A stretch of DNA of 64,000 bases from Bacteroidota bacterium (GCA_018267965.1 JAFDXK010000004.1:45195-109194); one strand, 5' to 3'; numbered from the stretch's first letter, positions 33,358 to 43,205 are shown. A program made the numbers and translations. The notes: generated by a model not told the origin, from the letters alone.

Positions 33358-34203
33358 CTAGTTCAACAACAGGTTATCAATAAGCCTGATGACACCTATT
33401 TTTGCAGCTATCAGTGCTACCATTTTCCTGTTATTATTGTATTCATTAAGCAGTTCCAACGTTTCTGCATCTGCCAATGATATATACTCAGTATTAAAAC
33501 CCTTTGCTTTCAATAAGTCTTCGCATTCCTTCTTGACTATATCAAAGCTACCATCATCCTTTTTTGCCTGTATAGATACCAGGCATTGGTACAATAACCC
33601 TGCAATGGCCCTTTGCGGCTCTGTCAGTCGCCTGTTCCTGCTGCTCATAGCCAACCCGTCGTCGTCTCTTTCAGTCGGGCATATTACCATACGTATTGAG
33701 CTATTCAACTGCTTCAACAAATTGCCTACCACCATACATTGCTGGTAGTCCTTTTGCCCCATGTACAGGTAATGGGGGTTAACGATGTCTAATAGTCTGG
33801 CCACCACCTGCCCTACTCCTTTAAAATGTCCCGGCCTTTGAGTACCCTCTAAAACTGTTTCAAGGTATCCGAAATCATAAGCAGGCATATTATCTGTACC
33901 ATTGGGGTACATTTCACTAACAGATGGTATAAATAGCACATCGCAATCGGCATCTATAAGCATAGCCATATCTTGCTCTATAGAAACAGGGTATTTCTCA
34001 AAGTCTTCTTTATCATTAAACTGGGTCGGATTGACAAAAATACTCGTTACAACGACCCTTGCCTCTTGTTTAGCTTTACATATTAAAGAAATATGCCCCT
34101 CGTGCAGTGCTCCCATGGTTGGCACAAAGCCAATTTGAGCCCCTTCATCAACTTTATTTTTTATATATTGTTGAATATCAACAACTTTTTTAAATATGAT
34201 CAT
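33358..34203 (-). CDS. panC: Pantothenate synthetase PanC
   Basis: A 281-residue enzyme that joins pantoate and beta-alanine using ATP to make pantothenate, the CoA precursor. Seen: VPTMGALHEGHISL (27-40) with the HIGH-type nucleotide motif His34/His37, FVNPTQF (57-63), MGQKDYQQCMVV (~148) and CPTERDDDGLAMSSRN (~182), all defining the family. Length is standard. It is divergent from the glycogen synthase-like gene with 117 bp between starts. panB and panD are not in the window. Confidence 0.97.
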   Translation of the reverse strand: MIIFKKVVDIQQYIKNKVDEGAQIGFVPTMGALHEGHISLICKAKQEARVVVTSIFVNPTQFNDKEDFEKYPVSIEQDMAMLIDADCDVLFIPSVSEMYPNGTDNMPAYDFGYLETVLEGTQRPGHFKGVGQVVARLLDIVNPHYLYMGQKDYQQCMVVGNLLKQLNSSIRMVICPTERDDDGLAMSSRNRRLTEPQRAIAGLLYQCLVSIQAKKDDGSFDIVKKECEDLLKAKGFNTEYISLADAETLELLNEYNNNRKMVALIAAKIGVIRLIDNLLLN

Positions 34204-34257
34204 TAATAGTTTTTGAATACTTTACGCTAAACAGAGGTTTTGAATTTAATATTTTCG

Positions 34258-34265
34258 TAATTTTG
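34258..34265 (+). promoter_or_regulatory. -7 element for the glycogen synthase-like operon
   Basis: TAATTTTG matches TAnnTTTG on the plus strand, 56 bp upstream of the ATG at 34321. A TTTG at 34239-34242 lies at shorter than usual -33 spacing (15 bp). Confidence 0.45.
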
Positions 34266-34320
34266 CAGACAATTTCCCGACAAGTATAATTTTTTTTCTT
34301 GTTTTAATCTAACACATCGC

Positions 34321-35145
34321 ATGTCTGCAGAGAAAAAACGTGTTTTAATAGTAGCCAACGAATTATCACCATACGTAGAATTCACAGATTTTGCGCAAAT
34401 ATTAAACAAGCTGGCTGTAAAAACATTCGATTCCGGTCTTGAAGTTCGGGTTATCATGCCTCGTTTTGGCCTGATCAACGAACGCCGCCACCGTTTGCAC
34501 GAAGTAGTTCGCCTGTCCGGTATCAATGTAATTATTGATAAAGATGATTATCCTTTAATAATAAAGGTAGCATCATTACCTAGCGCCCGTCTACAGGTGT
34601 ATTTTATGGATAACGATGATTACTTTAAACGTAAGCACGTTTTCCGTGACGACCAGGATAAGTTCTTTGATGATAATGCAGAACGCATGATATTTTTCTG
34701 CAAAAGTGCATTAGAAACGGTGAAAAAATTCGGATGGCCTCCGCATGTCATACATTGCCACGGCTGGATGACCTCTTTAATTCCTGCTTATCTTAAGACC
34801 GCCTATAAAAAAGAGCCTGTTTTCGGGTATTCAAAAGTAGTGTACACAGCTCAAAACGACCAGTTTACAGAAAAGCTAAATAGCAGTTTTGTTAAAAAAG
34901 CTTTGATAAGCAATGACATCAAGGAAAAAGACCTTGAAATGTTTAAAGACGGCTCTAATTTATCGCTAACACTTGGCGGCAGCAAATACGCCGATGTGGT
35001 TGTTCATGGAACAGACACGTTAGACAAGACAATAATGGACGAAATAAAGCCTAGCAGGTATAAGAAAATAATGAAGTATGAAGAAAGCTGGAAAGAAGAT
35101 GTTGCTTCATTACTCGACCTGTATAAAAGCTTAACAGAGTCTTAG
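34321..35145 (+). CDS. Glycogen/starch synthase-like protein, N-terminal GT5 domain only
   Basis: A 274-residue protein matching only the N-terminal half of GlgA-type glycogen synthases: KRVLIVANELSPYVEFTDFA (7-26, taking the place of the ADP-glucose-binding KxGGL loop), EVRVIMPRFG (40-49), PHVIHCHGWMTSLIPAY (~141-157) and YTAQND (~177). The C-terminal GT-B half is missing and the KTGGL lysine motif is altered, so catalysis is doubtful. It is not truncated by a frameshift: the stop is clean and the next gene starts 36 bp later. Similar short forms are known in Bacteroidota next to DUF4270 genes, suggesting a non-glycogen role. Confidence 0.8.
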   Translation: MSAEKKRVLIVANELSPYVEFTDFAQILNKLAVKTFDSGLEVRVIMPRFGLINERRHRLHEVVRLSGINVIIDKDDYPLIIKVASLPSARLQVYFMDNDDYFKRKHVFRDDQDKFFDDNAERMIFFCKSALETVKKFGWPPHVIHCHGWMTSLIPAYLKTAYKKEPVFGYSKVVYTAQNDQFTEKLNSSFVKKALISNDIKEKDLEMFKDGSNLSLTLGGSKYADVVVHGTDTLDKTIMDEIKPSRYKKIMKYEESWKEDVASLLDLYKSLTES

Positions 35146-35181
35146 TATATCTTTTATCACTTTAGCGGAAAATTAGCCAAG

Positions 35182-36585
35182 TTGAAAAACAAATTCATTG
35201 CCCTTTTATCGGCCATTGCAATACCTGCAATATTGGTATTCAACAGCGGATGCAGGGAAAATTCCATAATAAAAGCCAACGTTATCCCCTCTAACGATTT
35301 TATTTACTCCAATACTATCGGGGATACACTTACCATCAATTGTAAAACTGTTTATGACGATTCTGTAGCAACAGGTTATACATTATCTGCTATTGATGTA
35401 ATACATGGCTTGGGTGCGCTATCAGACCCCTATTTCGGCCACACAAATTGGGGTATATTCACTCAACTTGTACCAAATACCAATAATCTTGACCTCAGCG
35501 CAACACCTCCCGACTCAGCCGTATTAATTTTGCCTTATGCGGGCTTCACATGGGGTGATACATCTTCTACAAGCGATGAAAGTTTTTCTGTTTACAGAAT
35601 GACTCAAAGTATGACGAGGGATGACGATACTGTTTATTACAGTAACACAGCCTTTGCTATTGATGCTACACCAGTTGGTACGAGTCCCAATATAAATTTA
35701 CGTAGCCTCAGAAAAGACTCAATAAAAGTAGCAGGAAACAACCGGGCTCCGCATTTAAGGATTAAGCTTACTACAGCATTTATGAATGACCTGGTAGCTG
35801 CAGCCAAAGCCAGCGCTAATAGTGCCAGTTTTCTCAGCATCATTAAAGGAATATATATCCGTCCTACAGACACAAACAGCACAAGTGTAACAGCTGTTCC
35901 TTATTTTCGGATGACCGGTGAATCAGATTACAGCAGGGCAGCTATAGCGCTCTATTATAACAAGGCTGGCCTGAATGACCCCGATAGTGTGCAAACAGTT
36001 TTTATCAATTTTACACGCTCTGATTGTGCCCATAATAACTATATTACTCGCAGATATAGCAACCCTGTAGTCGAGGCAAATAAATATTTTACATCTACAC
36101 AGTTGTCAGATAGTATTGTATTGATGCAAAACGAACCGGGCGCTGCAATAGACATTCATATACCACACCTCAAAAACCTGCCATTAGGTATAATTAATAA
36201 GGCACAGTTAGTTATTACCCAATTACCGGGCAATAACAGTGATATGTTTGGTGCGCCTTCACGTTTATATCCTGTAGGCGTCAATGAATACGGAGCTTCT
36301 TATACTATTGCTGACCGTTACCCTACCGACAATATAGCCACGCTTGATTTTATCGACGGCACACAACGCATTGTAACATTACCCGATGGCAATACTGTTT
36401 CACAATACTATATTAACATCCCTCGCGAAGTGCAAAAAGCTATTGTAAACAGGGCAGATGATTTACATTTGCGTATCAATGGTACAGCTACTTATCCAGG
36501 CGCATACAGGTTGATAGCAGGTGGCAAAAACAGTAATAAGTACTATAAGATAAGATTGAATATCGTTTACTCAAACATAAACTAA
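35182..36585 (+). CDS. DUF4270-family lipoprotein
   Basis: A 467-residue lipoprotein with lipobox Cys24 (LVFNSGC). The layout fits DUF4270, a Bacteroidota family of all-beta surface lipoproteins: SDPYFGHTNWGIFTQL (~86-101), PDSAVLILPYAG, then a long beta region and HLRINGTATYPGAYRL at the end. The start is taken as TTG at 35182 (MKNKFIALLS), giving a normal signal peptide. It stands between the glycogen synthase-like gene and glmS, all in one direction. Function is unknown. Confidence 0.85.
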   Translation: MKNKFIALLSAIAIPAILVFNSGCRENSIIKANVIPSNDFIYSNTIGDTLTINCKTVYDDSVATGYTLSAIDVIHGLGALSDPYFGHTNWGIFTQLVPNTNNLDLSATPPDSAVLILPYAGFTWGDTSSTSDESFSVYRMTQSMTRDDDTVYYSNTAFAIDATPVGTSPNINLRSLRKDSIKVAGNNRAPHLRIKLTTAFMNDLVAAAKASANSASFLSIIKGIYIRPTDTNSTSVTAVPYFRMTGESDYSRAAIALYYNKAGLNDPDSVQTVFINFTRSDCAHNNYITRRYSNPVVEANKYFTSTQLSDSIVLMQNEPGAAIDIHIPHLKNLPLGIINKAQLVITQLPGNNSDMFGAPSRLYPVGVNEYGASYTIADRYPTDNIATLDFIDGTQRIVTLPDGNTVSQYYINIPREVQKAIVNRADDLHLRINGTATYPGAYRLIAGGKNSNKYYKIRLNIVYSNIN

Positions 36586-36598
36586 ACCATTACACAAT

Positions 36599-38437
36599 AT
36601 GTGCGGTATTGTTGGTTACATAGGCAATAAAGAAGCCCTGCCTATCCTGATAAAAGGCCTTAAAAGATTAGAATATCGCGGCTATGACAGTGCGGGTATC
36701 GCATTGCTGAATGGCGACCTTAGTGTTTACAAGAAAGCCGGCAAAGTCTCCGAACTTGAAAAAATAACAGACGGACAAACCTTAACAGCCAACATAGGCA
36801 TCGGACATACACGCTGGGCCACTCATGGCGAACCTAATGACAAAAATGCCCACCCTCATCTATCACAATCGGGCAATATTGCCATCATACATAATGGTAT
36901 TATTGAAAACTACGCAGCCATCAAAGAAGAATTGATAAAGCGTGGTTATTCGTTTAATTCTGATACTGATACTGAAGTTCTTGTCAACCTCGTAGAAGAG
37001 GTTTGGAAACAAGACCAAAGTACATTAGAAGATGCCGTACGTGTAGCGCTGAATGAGGTAGTAGGTGCATATGCTATTGTTGTTATTGACAAAAACAATC
37101 CTAACCAGTTGATTGCTGCACGCAAAGGCAGCCCTTTGGTTTTAGGCATAGGCGATGATGAATTTTATATTGCATCAGATGCTACACCGATAATAGAATA
37201 CACAAAGAATGTTGTATACCTCGATGATCAGGAATATGCTGTCGTAAACCGTGATGGAAGCTTTACAGTAAAAACTCTGGGTAATGTTCGTAAATCTCCT
37301 GCTATCAAAACCCTTGAAATGAGCCTGGAAGCTATTGAAAAGGGTGGTTTTGAGCATTTCATGCTGAAAGAGATTTATGAACAACCAAAAGCTATCGCTG
37401 ACAGCCTTAGAGGAAGAATGAGCGCCCAACATGGCTGGATAAAACTTGGCGGGCTGGATGAATACATCAACCGTATTGACAAAGCAGACCGTTTTTTAAT
37501 AACCGCTTGCGGCACATCATGGCATAGTGGTTTGATAGCTGAATATCTGATAGAAGACCTGGCACGCGTACCTGTAGAGGTAGAATATGCTTCAGAATTC
37601 CGTTACCGAAATCCAATCATCAATGAAAGCGATGTAGTGGTTGCTGTATCTCAATCTGGTGAAACTGCAGATACATTAGCGGCAATAGAACTGGCCAAAG
37701 AACGTCGTGCCCTGATATATGGTATTTGTAATGTTATCGGCTCATCCATTGCACGTGCATCACATGCAGGTTCATATACTCACGCCGGCCCTGAAATAGG
37801 CGTGGCATCAACAAAAGCATTCTCAACACAGATAAGCATCCTTACCCTCATAGCTTTGCGTATAGCTCAGCAAAAGGGTACAGTATCTACTTCCAAACTT
37901 CGTGAGATATTGTATGAATTGGAGAATATCCCTAAAAAAATAGAAGAAACCCTGAAACTGGACGCTCAGATAAAAGAACTGGCTAAAATTTATAAAGATG
38001 CCGGTAACTTCCTCTATTTGGGACGTGGCTATAACTTCCCTGTAGCGTTAGAAGGTGCGTTGAAACTAAAAGAGATTTCTTATATACATGCTGAAGGCTA
38101 CCCAGCTGCAGAAATGAAGCACGGTCCGATAGCTTTGATAGATGAAGAAATGCCTGTGGTATTCCTGGCTACCAACCAAAGTGCCTATGAGAAAATAGTA
38201 TCAAACGTACAAGAGGTAAAAGCACGCAAGGGCAAGATAATAGCAGTTGTCCATAAAGGAGATACACAGATAAGGGCTTTAGCAGACCATATCATTGAGG
38301 TTCCTGAAACAGAGGAAATATTATCTCCATTGATAACTATTGTACCATTGCAGTTGTTGGCCTACCATATCGCCATTTTACGTGGTTGTAATGTAGACCA
38401 GCCGCGAAACCTTGCAAAATCAGTAACTGTGGAATAA
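36599..38437 (+). CDS. glmS: Glutamine-fructose-6-phosphate aminotransferase GlmS
   Basis: A 612-residue enzyme that makes glucosamine-6-phosphate for peptidoglycan and LPS. The N-terminal glutaminase has nucleophile Cys2 (MCGIVGYIGN), with RLEYRGYDSAGIA and GHTRWATHGEP. Two SIS sugar-isomerase domains follow: CGTSWHSG and SQSGETADTLAA in the first, GRGYNFPVALEGALKLKEIS in the second. The C-terminus PRNLAKSVTVE is the canonical end. It starts 13 bp after the DUF4270 gene, so it likely shares that transcript. There is no glmS ribozyme-like leader in the 13-bp gap. Confidence 0.98.
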   Translation: MCGIVGYIGNKEALPILIKGLKRLEYRGYDSAGIALLNGDLSVYKKAGKVSELEKITDGQTLTANIGIGHTRWATHGEPNDKNAHPHLSQSGNIAIIHNGIIENYAAIKEELIKRGYSFNSDTDTEVLVNLVEEVWKQDQSTLEDAVRVALNEVVGAYAIVVIDKNNPNQLIAARKGSPLVLGIGDDEFYIASDATPIIEYTKNVVYLDDQEYAVVNRDGSFTVKTLGNVRKSPAIKTLEMSLEAIEKGGFEHFMLKEIYEQPKAIADSLRGRMSAQHGWIKLGGLDEYINRIDKADRFLITACGTSWHSGLIAEYLIEDLARVPVEVEYASEFRYRNPIINESDVVVAVSQSGETADTLAAIELAKERRALIYGICNVIGSSIARASHAGSYTHAGPEIGVASTKAFSTQISILTLIALRIAQQKGTVSTSKLREILYELENIPKKIEETLKLDAQIKELAKIYKDAGNFLYLGRGYNFPVALEGALKLKEISYIHAEGYPAAEMKHGPIALIDEEMPVVFLATNQSAYEKIVSNVQEVKARKGKIIAVVHKGDTQIRALADHIIEVPETEEILSPLITIVPLQLLAYHIAILRGCNVDQPRNLAKSVTVE

Positions 38438-38474
38438 TACTGTATTCAAAACACCAAATTCAAAAGCGAAAAAA

Positions 38475-38498
38475 CTCGTAATTGTTATATATTGCGAG
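38475..38498 (+). other. Possible mRNA hairpin ahead of metK
   Basis: CTCGTAA (38475-38481) and TTGCGAG (38492-38498) can pair with one G-U across a 10-nt loop. The 93-bp gap before metK also holds an AT-rich stretch. It does not fit a SAM riboswitch class that I can recognise. Confidence 0.25.
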
Positions 38499-38530
38499 CC
38501 AATAATAAATCACAAATAACAATTTAAAAA

Positions 38531-39808
38531 ATGCCTTATTTATTTACATCAGAGTCGGTATCAGAAGGACATCCTGATAAAGTAGCCGACCAGATATCAG
38601 ATGCATTGGTTGATAACTTTCTTGCGTGGGACCCACAAGCAAAAATTGCCTGCGAAACATTAGTGACTACCGGACAAGTAGTACTGGCTGGCGAAGTAAA
38701 GTGTAATACTTACATTGATGTACAAACCATTGCTCGCGATGTTATTGCGAAAATAGGCTACACAAAAAGCGAATACATGTTCGAAGCGCATTCTTGTGGT
38801 GTGCTTTCTGCAATACATGAACAATCAGCAGACATCAACCAGGGTGTAGAACGCAAAAAGAAAGAAGATCAGGGTGCTGGTGACCAGGGTATGATGTTTG
38901 GTTATGCAACTAACGAAACAGCTAACTACATGCCATTGGCATTAGACATGGCTCACTTGTTGTTACGCGAACTTTCTGCTATCCGCAATGAAGGGAAACA
39001 AATGAAATACCTCCGTCCGGATGCTAAAAGCCAGGTAACGCTTGAGTATAGCGATGATAACAAACCTGTACGTATTGATACTATCGTTATTTCTACTCAG
39101 CACGATGATTTTGCTGATGAGAAAAAAATGCAGGAGGCTATTAAGAAAGATGTATTGAACATACTGATTCCACGCGTAATAAAAGTATATCCTCAGTACA
39201 AACACCTTTTCAATAACAAGATCAATTATCACATCAACCCGACAGGTAAATTCGTAATCGGTGGCCCTCACGGTGATACAGGTTTAACAGGTCGTAAGAT
39301 CATCGTAGATACTTATGGTGGTAAAGGTGCTCATGGTGGTGGTGCATTCAGTGGTAAAGACCCTAGTAAGGTTGACCGTTCAGCTGCTTATGCAACTCGT
39401 CACATAGCGAAAAACCTTGTTGCGGCAGGTGTTTGCGACGAAGTTCTGGTACAGGTATCTTACGCTATCGGTGTTGCTAAGCCTATGGGTATTTATGTAA
39501 ACACTTATGGCACTGCCAAAGTAAACATGAACGATGGCCAGATTGCTAAAGTAGTAGAAAGCGTATTTGATATGCGTCCTTACTTTATTGAGCAACGCCT
39601 GAAATTACGTCAGCCTATGTACAGTGAATGTGCTGCATATGGACACATGGGCCGCGAACCTAAGACGGTGAACAAGACTTTCAAATCTGCAGATGGTAAA
39701 ACAAAAAGCACAAAAGTTGAATTGTTCACTTGGGAGAAACTGGATTATGTAGATAAAGTGAAGAAAGCTTTCAATCTTGGCAAAGAAGGAAAAAAGAAGA
39801 AGAAATAA
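38531..39808 (+). CDS. metK: S-adenosylmethionine synthetase MetK
   Basis: A 425-residue enzyme that makes SAM from methionine and ATP. Motifs: [18 protein letters not shown] (~11-28), the [12 protein letters not shown] loop (~116), [15 protein letters not shown] (~244) and the P-loop [19 protein letters not shown] (~267). The protein is somewhat longer than E. coli MetK (384); the extra length includes an insert and a Lys-rich tail GKEGKKKKK. It is followed by a strong bidirectional terminator. Confidence 0.97.
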   Translation: MPYLFTSESVSEGHPDKVADQISDALVDNFLAWDPQAKIACETLVTTGQVVLAGEVKCNTYIDVQTIARDVIAKIGYTKSEYMFEAHSCGVLSAIHEQSADINQGVERKKKEDQGAGDQGMMFGYATNETANYMPLALDMAHLLLRELSAIRNEGKQMKYLRPDAKSQVTLEYSDDNKPVRIDTIVISTQHDDFADEKKMQEAIKKDVLNILIPRVIKVYPQYKHLFNNKINYHINPTGKFVIGGPHGDTGLTGRKIIVDTYGGKGAHGGGAFSGKDPSKVDRSAAYATRHIAKNLVAAGVCDEVLVQVSYAIGVAKPMGIYVNTYGTAKVNMNDGQIAKVVESVFDMRPYFIEQRLKLRQPMYSECAAYGHMGREPKTVNKTFKSADGKTKSTKVELFTWEKLDYVDKVKKAFNLGKEGKKKKK

Positions 39809-39826
39809 TATCTCTTAAGATTCTAT

Positions 39827-39863
39827 AAAAAAATAACCTGTGAAATGCACAGGTTATTTTTTT
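39827..39863. terminator. Bidirectional terminator between metK and the T9SS island
   Basis: A 16-bp stem AAAAAAATAACCTGTG / CACAGGTTATTTTTTT around AAATG, with A/T runs on both arms, closes metK and the convergent GEVED gene. Confidence 0.92.
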
Positions 39864-39886
39864 ATAGATGTTCAATGTTTAAATTA

Positions 39887-41341
39887 TTATTCCTTCGTCA
39901 CCTTTACCATATCAGTGTATTCATCGTCTTTATAGCGTATGAAATATACGCCCGATGGGTTGCCTGAAAGGTTAACATCAGTTACGTCTTTATCTACCTT
40001 TTGAGTTAGCACTGTTTTGCCAGTCATATCCATTACTGTAATAATTCCTTCACCATTTCTAAGACCTTTAACTACATGCAATGACACTATATCTTTAACA
40101 GGATTTGGCATAGCCAGTATAGCAAAAGATTTCATCGCCAGTGGGTCTACATACGTGCTAGGTTGAGTGAGAAATGAATCTAAGCCCCAATCCGAATTAG
40201 GTGTTGGTGTACAATATGCCCTGATAAAGAAATAGTATTCGCGTGCAGAGCCTAAGCCGGGCAATAAAGCACTGGTATTAGTAGTAATAGTACCCTTCAA
40301 TGGTGTAATAGTATCAATACGAATAGCATATTCATATTGCAATACAGACTGCACAGGGTTCCAGGTTGCTACTGCAGAATTGCTTGTGATGTTACTGATA
40401 TTTACATCAGGCGTATAACAACAAGGCGATGTCGTAAAAGAATCCAACCTCCAGTTTGATGTAGCCCAACTGGCCTGAGGACCAGTTGTATCGCAAATAC
40501 TACGTAAGTGCAGGTAATATTTGGTATTGCAATCCAAGTGTTTATAAATAGTATCAGGCAGATTCATGCTCTGCTTTTTAGTCAGGTAGTTGCCGCCTCC
40601 CGGATTTACAGGATTTTGATCAATCAGATACTCAAAATATTTTTCATTGCCCTTCTTACTCCACTGTATATCTAAGCTTTTATAAGTGATGTTGCTAAAC
40701 ACAACAGATGTAGATGGAATACATGGATTACTTACAACTACATCATAGTCCTCCACCTCTCCATATGTTACACCTGCACTTGCACAAGGGTCAATAGATA
40801 TCGGTGGAAAGCCAGAGTTAGTACCGGTTCCTACCCTAATACGCATACGTACTAAACCATCCTTAGCAGATGTAGGTACAGGTATGGTATAGGTTTGCGT
40901 ATTAACTGTCCATGCCGTAGCGGTAGGACAAACCAGATTAGTACCCATCAATTCTCCTGTTGGGTTTGTTGTCGCATTATAATAACCATTGCATGCACCT
41001 CCTGTATTAAATACATTATCACCATCCCAGTCAATCCATACACCACCAGAGAATTTGAAACCTGGGCTACCTCCTGGATTAATTACTGTAATATTCAGAG
41101 TGAATGTAGTACCCGCATTTACGTACAAAGTGTTACCAGTACCAGTATAATAATTATATCCAGAACATGTATTATTAGCATTATTAATGTTAGTAGTGCC
41201 GCCCGTCGTTGTTATATTCGTAATATACATTTTATACGTTGTGCTTTGGCTGCACGGTACACTAGTAACAGGCACACAATACTGCGCATACGAAAAATGT
41301 GCAGCAAACAGGCATAGACAGAAAATAATGGCCTTTTTCAT
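39887..41341 (-). CDS. T9SS-exported GEVED-domain adhesin-like protein (copy 1)
   Basis: A 484-residue surface or secreted protein. The start is placed at MKKAIIFCLC, giving a clean signal peptide (1-19, ending HFSYAQ). A GEVED domain follows (~20-210), with the acidic loop DWDGDNVF, likely a calcium site, and terminal GEVEDYDVVV. Two fibronectin III-like domains (~215-310, 312-395) contain YEYAIRIDT and YYFFIRAYC. The C-terminal ~75 residues are a type A sorting domain (AMPNPVKDIVSL, VYFIRYKDD). It is strongly similar to the next gene, a tandem paralogue. Confidence 0.9.
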   Translation of the reverse strand: MKKAIIFCLCLFAAHFSYAQYCVPVTSVPCSQSTTYKMYITNITTTGGTTNINNANNTCSGYNYYTGTGNTLYVNAGTTFTLNITVINPGGSPGFKFSGGVWIDWDGDNVFNTGGACNGYYNATTNPTGELMGTNLVCPTATAWTVNTQTYTIPVPTSAKDGLVRMRIRVGTGTNSGFPPISIDPCASAGVTYGEVEDYDVVVSNPCIPSTSVVFSNITYKSLDIQWSKKGNEKYFEYLIDQNPVNPGGGNYLTKKQSMNLPDTIYKHLDCNTKYYLHLRSICDTTGPQASWATSNWRLDSFTTSPCCYTPDVNISNITSNSAVATWNPVQSVLQYEYAIRIDTITPLKGTITTNTSALLPGLGSAREYYFFIRAYCTPTPNSDWGLDSFLTQPSTYVDPLAMKSFAILAMPNPVKDIVSLHVVKGLRNGEGIITVMDMTGKTVLTQKVDKDVTDVNLSGNPSGVYFIRYKDDEYTDMVKVTKE

Positions 41342-41475
41342 TTTGGGTAGTTTTACAATTGAACGATAAGATTTGGATAAATGACTTAGCAATTGAAATA
41401 ATGACGGTTAACCTGTCACGATTGTTAGTCTTTAATGAGAATTTAATCTATCTCAAATACCTATACCTGAAAACA

Positions 41476-41505
41476 AAAAGCCTCCTGTTCGAGCAGGAGG
41501 CTTTT
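41476..41505. terminator. Hairpin terminator between the two GEVED genes
   Basis: A perfect 12-bp stem AAAAGCCTCCTG / CAGGAGGCTTTT with loop TTCGAG lies just downstream (minus strand) of copy 2, so the paralogues are transcribed separately. Confidence 0.9.
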
Positions 41506-41525
41506 CAATACTATCATATAATTAA

Positions 41526-42977
41526 TTATTCCTTCGTCACTTTTACCATATCAGTGTATTCATCGTCTTTATAGCGTATGAAATATACGCCCGATGGGTT
41601 GCCTGAAAGGTTAACTTCAGTTATGTCTTTATCAACTTTCTGTGTTAAAACTGTTTTACCTGTCATATCCATAACAGTTATAGCTCCTTCACCATTTCTG
41701 ATACCTTTTACTACATGAAGTGATATCACATCTTTTGTCGGATTTGGCATAGCCAGCAACGCAAACGGTTTCACAGCCAGTGGACTCACAAAAGTACTAG
41801 GTTGTGTCAGGAATGAGTCCAGCCCCCAATCAGAATTAGGCGTTGGCGTACAATATGCCCTTATGAAGAAGTAGTACTCTCGTGCAGATCCTAAGCCAGG
41901 CAATAAAGCACTGGTATTAGTAGTGATAGTACCTTTTAGAGGGGTAATAGTATCAATACGTATCGCATATTCGTATTGCAATACAGACTGTACAGGGTTC
42001 CAAGTTGCTACAGCAGAATTGCTTGTGATGTTACTGATATTAACATCAGGCGTATAACAGCAAGGCGATGTAGTGAATGAATCAAGCCTCCAGTTAGATG
42101 AATACCAGCTTGCTTGAGTACCAATGGTATCACAAATACTACGTATATGCAAATAGTATTTTGTATTACAATCTAAAGACTTGTAAATCGTATCAGGCAA
42201 ATGCATGCTTTGTTTTTTCGTCAGATAGTTGCCACCACCTGGTGTTGTAGGACTTTGATCTATCAGGTATTCAAAATACTGCTCATTACCTTTCTTACTC
42301 CATTGAATATCTAAGCTTTTATAAGTGATGTTGCTGAATGTAACAGATGGAGGCGGAATACAAGGATTGTTGACAACTACATCATAATCTTCCACTTCAC
42401 CATAAGTAAATCCTGCACTGACACAAGGATCAGCACTTGAAGGTGGGAAACCGGAGTTGATACCTGTACCTACCCTGATGCGCATACGCGTTGTGCCATT
42501 TTTAGCTGTATTGGGAACAGGAATAGCAGGCAATGATCCCGGACTGCACGTTGGACACCATGTAGGGCCAGTTTGTGACGCACTAGCAAAATACATTAAC
42601 TCCCCATACGGATTAGTTGTAGCGTTATACAAAGCCGTATTATCAAAAACACCATCGCCATTCCAATCAACCCAAATAACTAATTTGTAAATATAGCCGG
42701 GGCTGCCTCCTGGAGATGTAGCTGCAACTGTAAGGTTAAAAGTAGTACCGGCGTTAACATACAGCGTGTTACCAGTACCTGTATAATAAGAATAACCGTT
42801 ACATATGTTATTCGGATTACTAATGTTCGTAGTAGCTCCTGTTGTTGAAACATTTGTTATGTACATCTTATTACTTGTGCTGGCACTACAAGGAACGCTT
42901 GTAACAGGCGTACAATATTGTGCCTGAGCAGTATTTGCAAGTAAAACCAAGGCTATCAGACCAAAACTTTTTTTCAT
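41526..42977 (-). CDS. T9SS-exported GEVED-domain adhesin-like protein (copy 2)
   Basis: A 483-residue paralogue of the preceding gene with the same order: signal peptide (1-20, ending NTAQAQ), GEVED domain with DWNGDGVF loop and GEVEDYDVVV, two fibronectin III-like domains, and a type A sorting domain. From the fibronectin domains on, the two proteins are nearly identical (for example SPCCYTPDVNISNITSNSAV in both); the GEVED halves differ more, including a Cys-rich WCPTCSPGS insert in this copy. I chose the start at 42977 because the signal peptide begins there. Confidence 0.9.
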   Translation of the reverse strand: MKKSFGLIALVLLANTAQAQYCTPVTSVPCSASTSNKMYITNVSTTGATTNISNPNNICNGYSYYTGTGNTLYVNAGTTFNLTVAATSPGGSPGYIYKLVIWVDWNGDGVFDNTALYNATTNPYGELMYFASASQTGPTWCPTCSPGSLPAIPVPNTAKNGTTRMRIRVGTGINSGFPPSSADPCVSAGFTYGEVEDYDVVVNNPCIPPPSVTFSNITYKSLDIQWSKKGNEQYFEYLIDQSPTTPGGGNYLTKKQSMHLPDTIYKSLDCNTKYYLHIRSICDTIGTQASWYSSNWRLDSFTTSPCCYTPDVNISNITSNSAVATWNPVQSVLQYEYAIRIDTITPLKGTITTNTSALLPGLGSAREYYFFIRAYCTPTPNSDWGLDSFLTQPSTFVSPLAVKPFALLAMPNPTKDVISLHVVKGIRNGEGAITVMDMTGKTVLTQKVDKDITEVNLSGNPSGVYFIRYKDDEYTDMVKVTKE

Positions 42978-43071
42978 AACAGAGTATAATTTCACACGCA
43001 TGTAAGTATATGTTTAGCGGTATATAAAGTTAACACTTATTCAAGCAATAATAATAATAATAACTCAAAAA

Positions 43072-43191
43072 TCAAACAGGGCTTTGCAGCCGGGCAAATA
43101 AATATTTACCAGCTGCTGCCATAAGGCTCAGTAGACCTATTACCATTAATAAATAAGACATTATATAAGCCTTAAATGTTGGCACTTTCAT
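43072..43191 (-). CDS. Possible small membrane protein (39 residues)
   Basis: A short frame from ATG 43191 encodes MKVPTFKAYIMSYLLMVIGL and continues to VGLLSLMAAAGKYLF before ending ARLQSPV. It has one membrane helix at about 9-28 and a basic C-terminal side. It lies in the 278-bp gap between the GEVED and beta-helix genes, 15 bp past the beta-helix terminator. Codon use looks ordinary. No promoter is seen, so expression is uncertain. Confidence 0.4.
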   Translation of the reverse strand: MKVPTFKAYIMSYLLMVIGLLSLMAAAGKYLFARLQSPV

Positions 43192-43205
43192 CAAATTTTA
43201 ATGCA

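Noticed and set aside
34321..35145. Glycogen synthase-like gene as a pseudogene
   Set aside because: It has a clean start and stop, intact frame, and a promoter element, and short forms seem usual in this phylum; treated as a real half-length protein.
38437..38531. SAM riboswitch before metK
   Set aside because: The gap is only 93 bp, and the single small hairpin does not match a known SAM-binding architecture I can draw.
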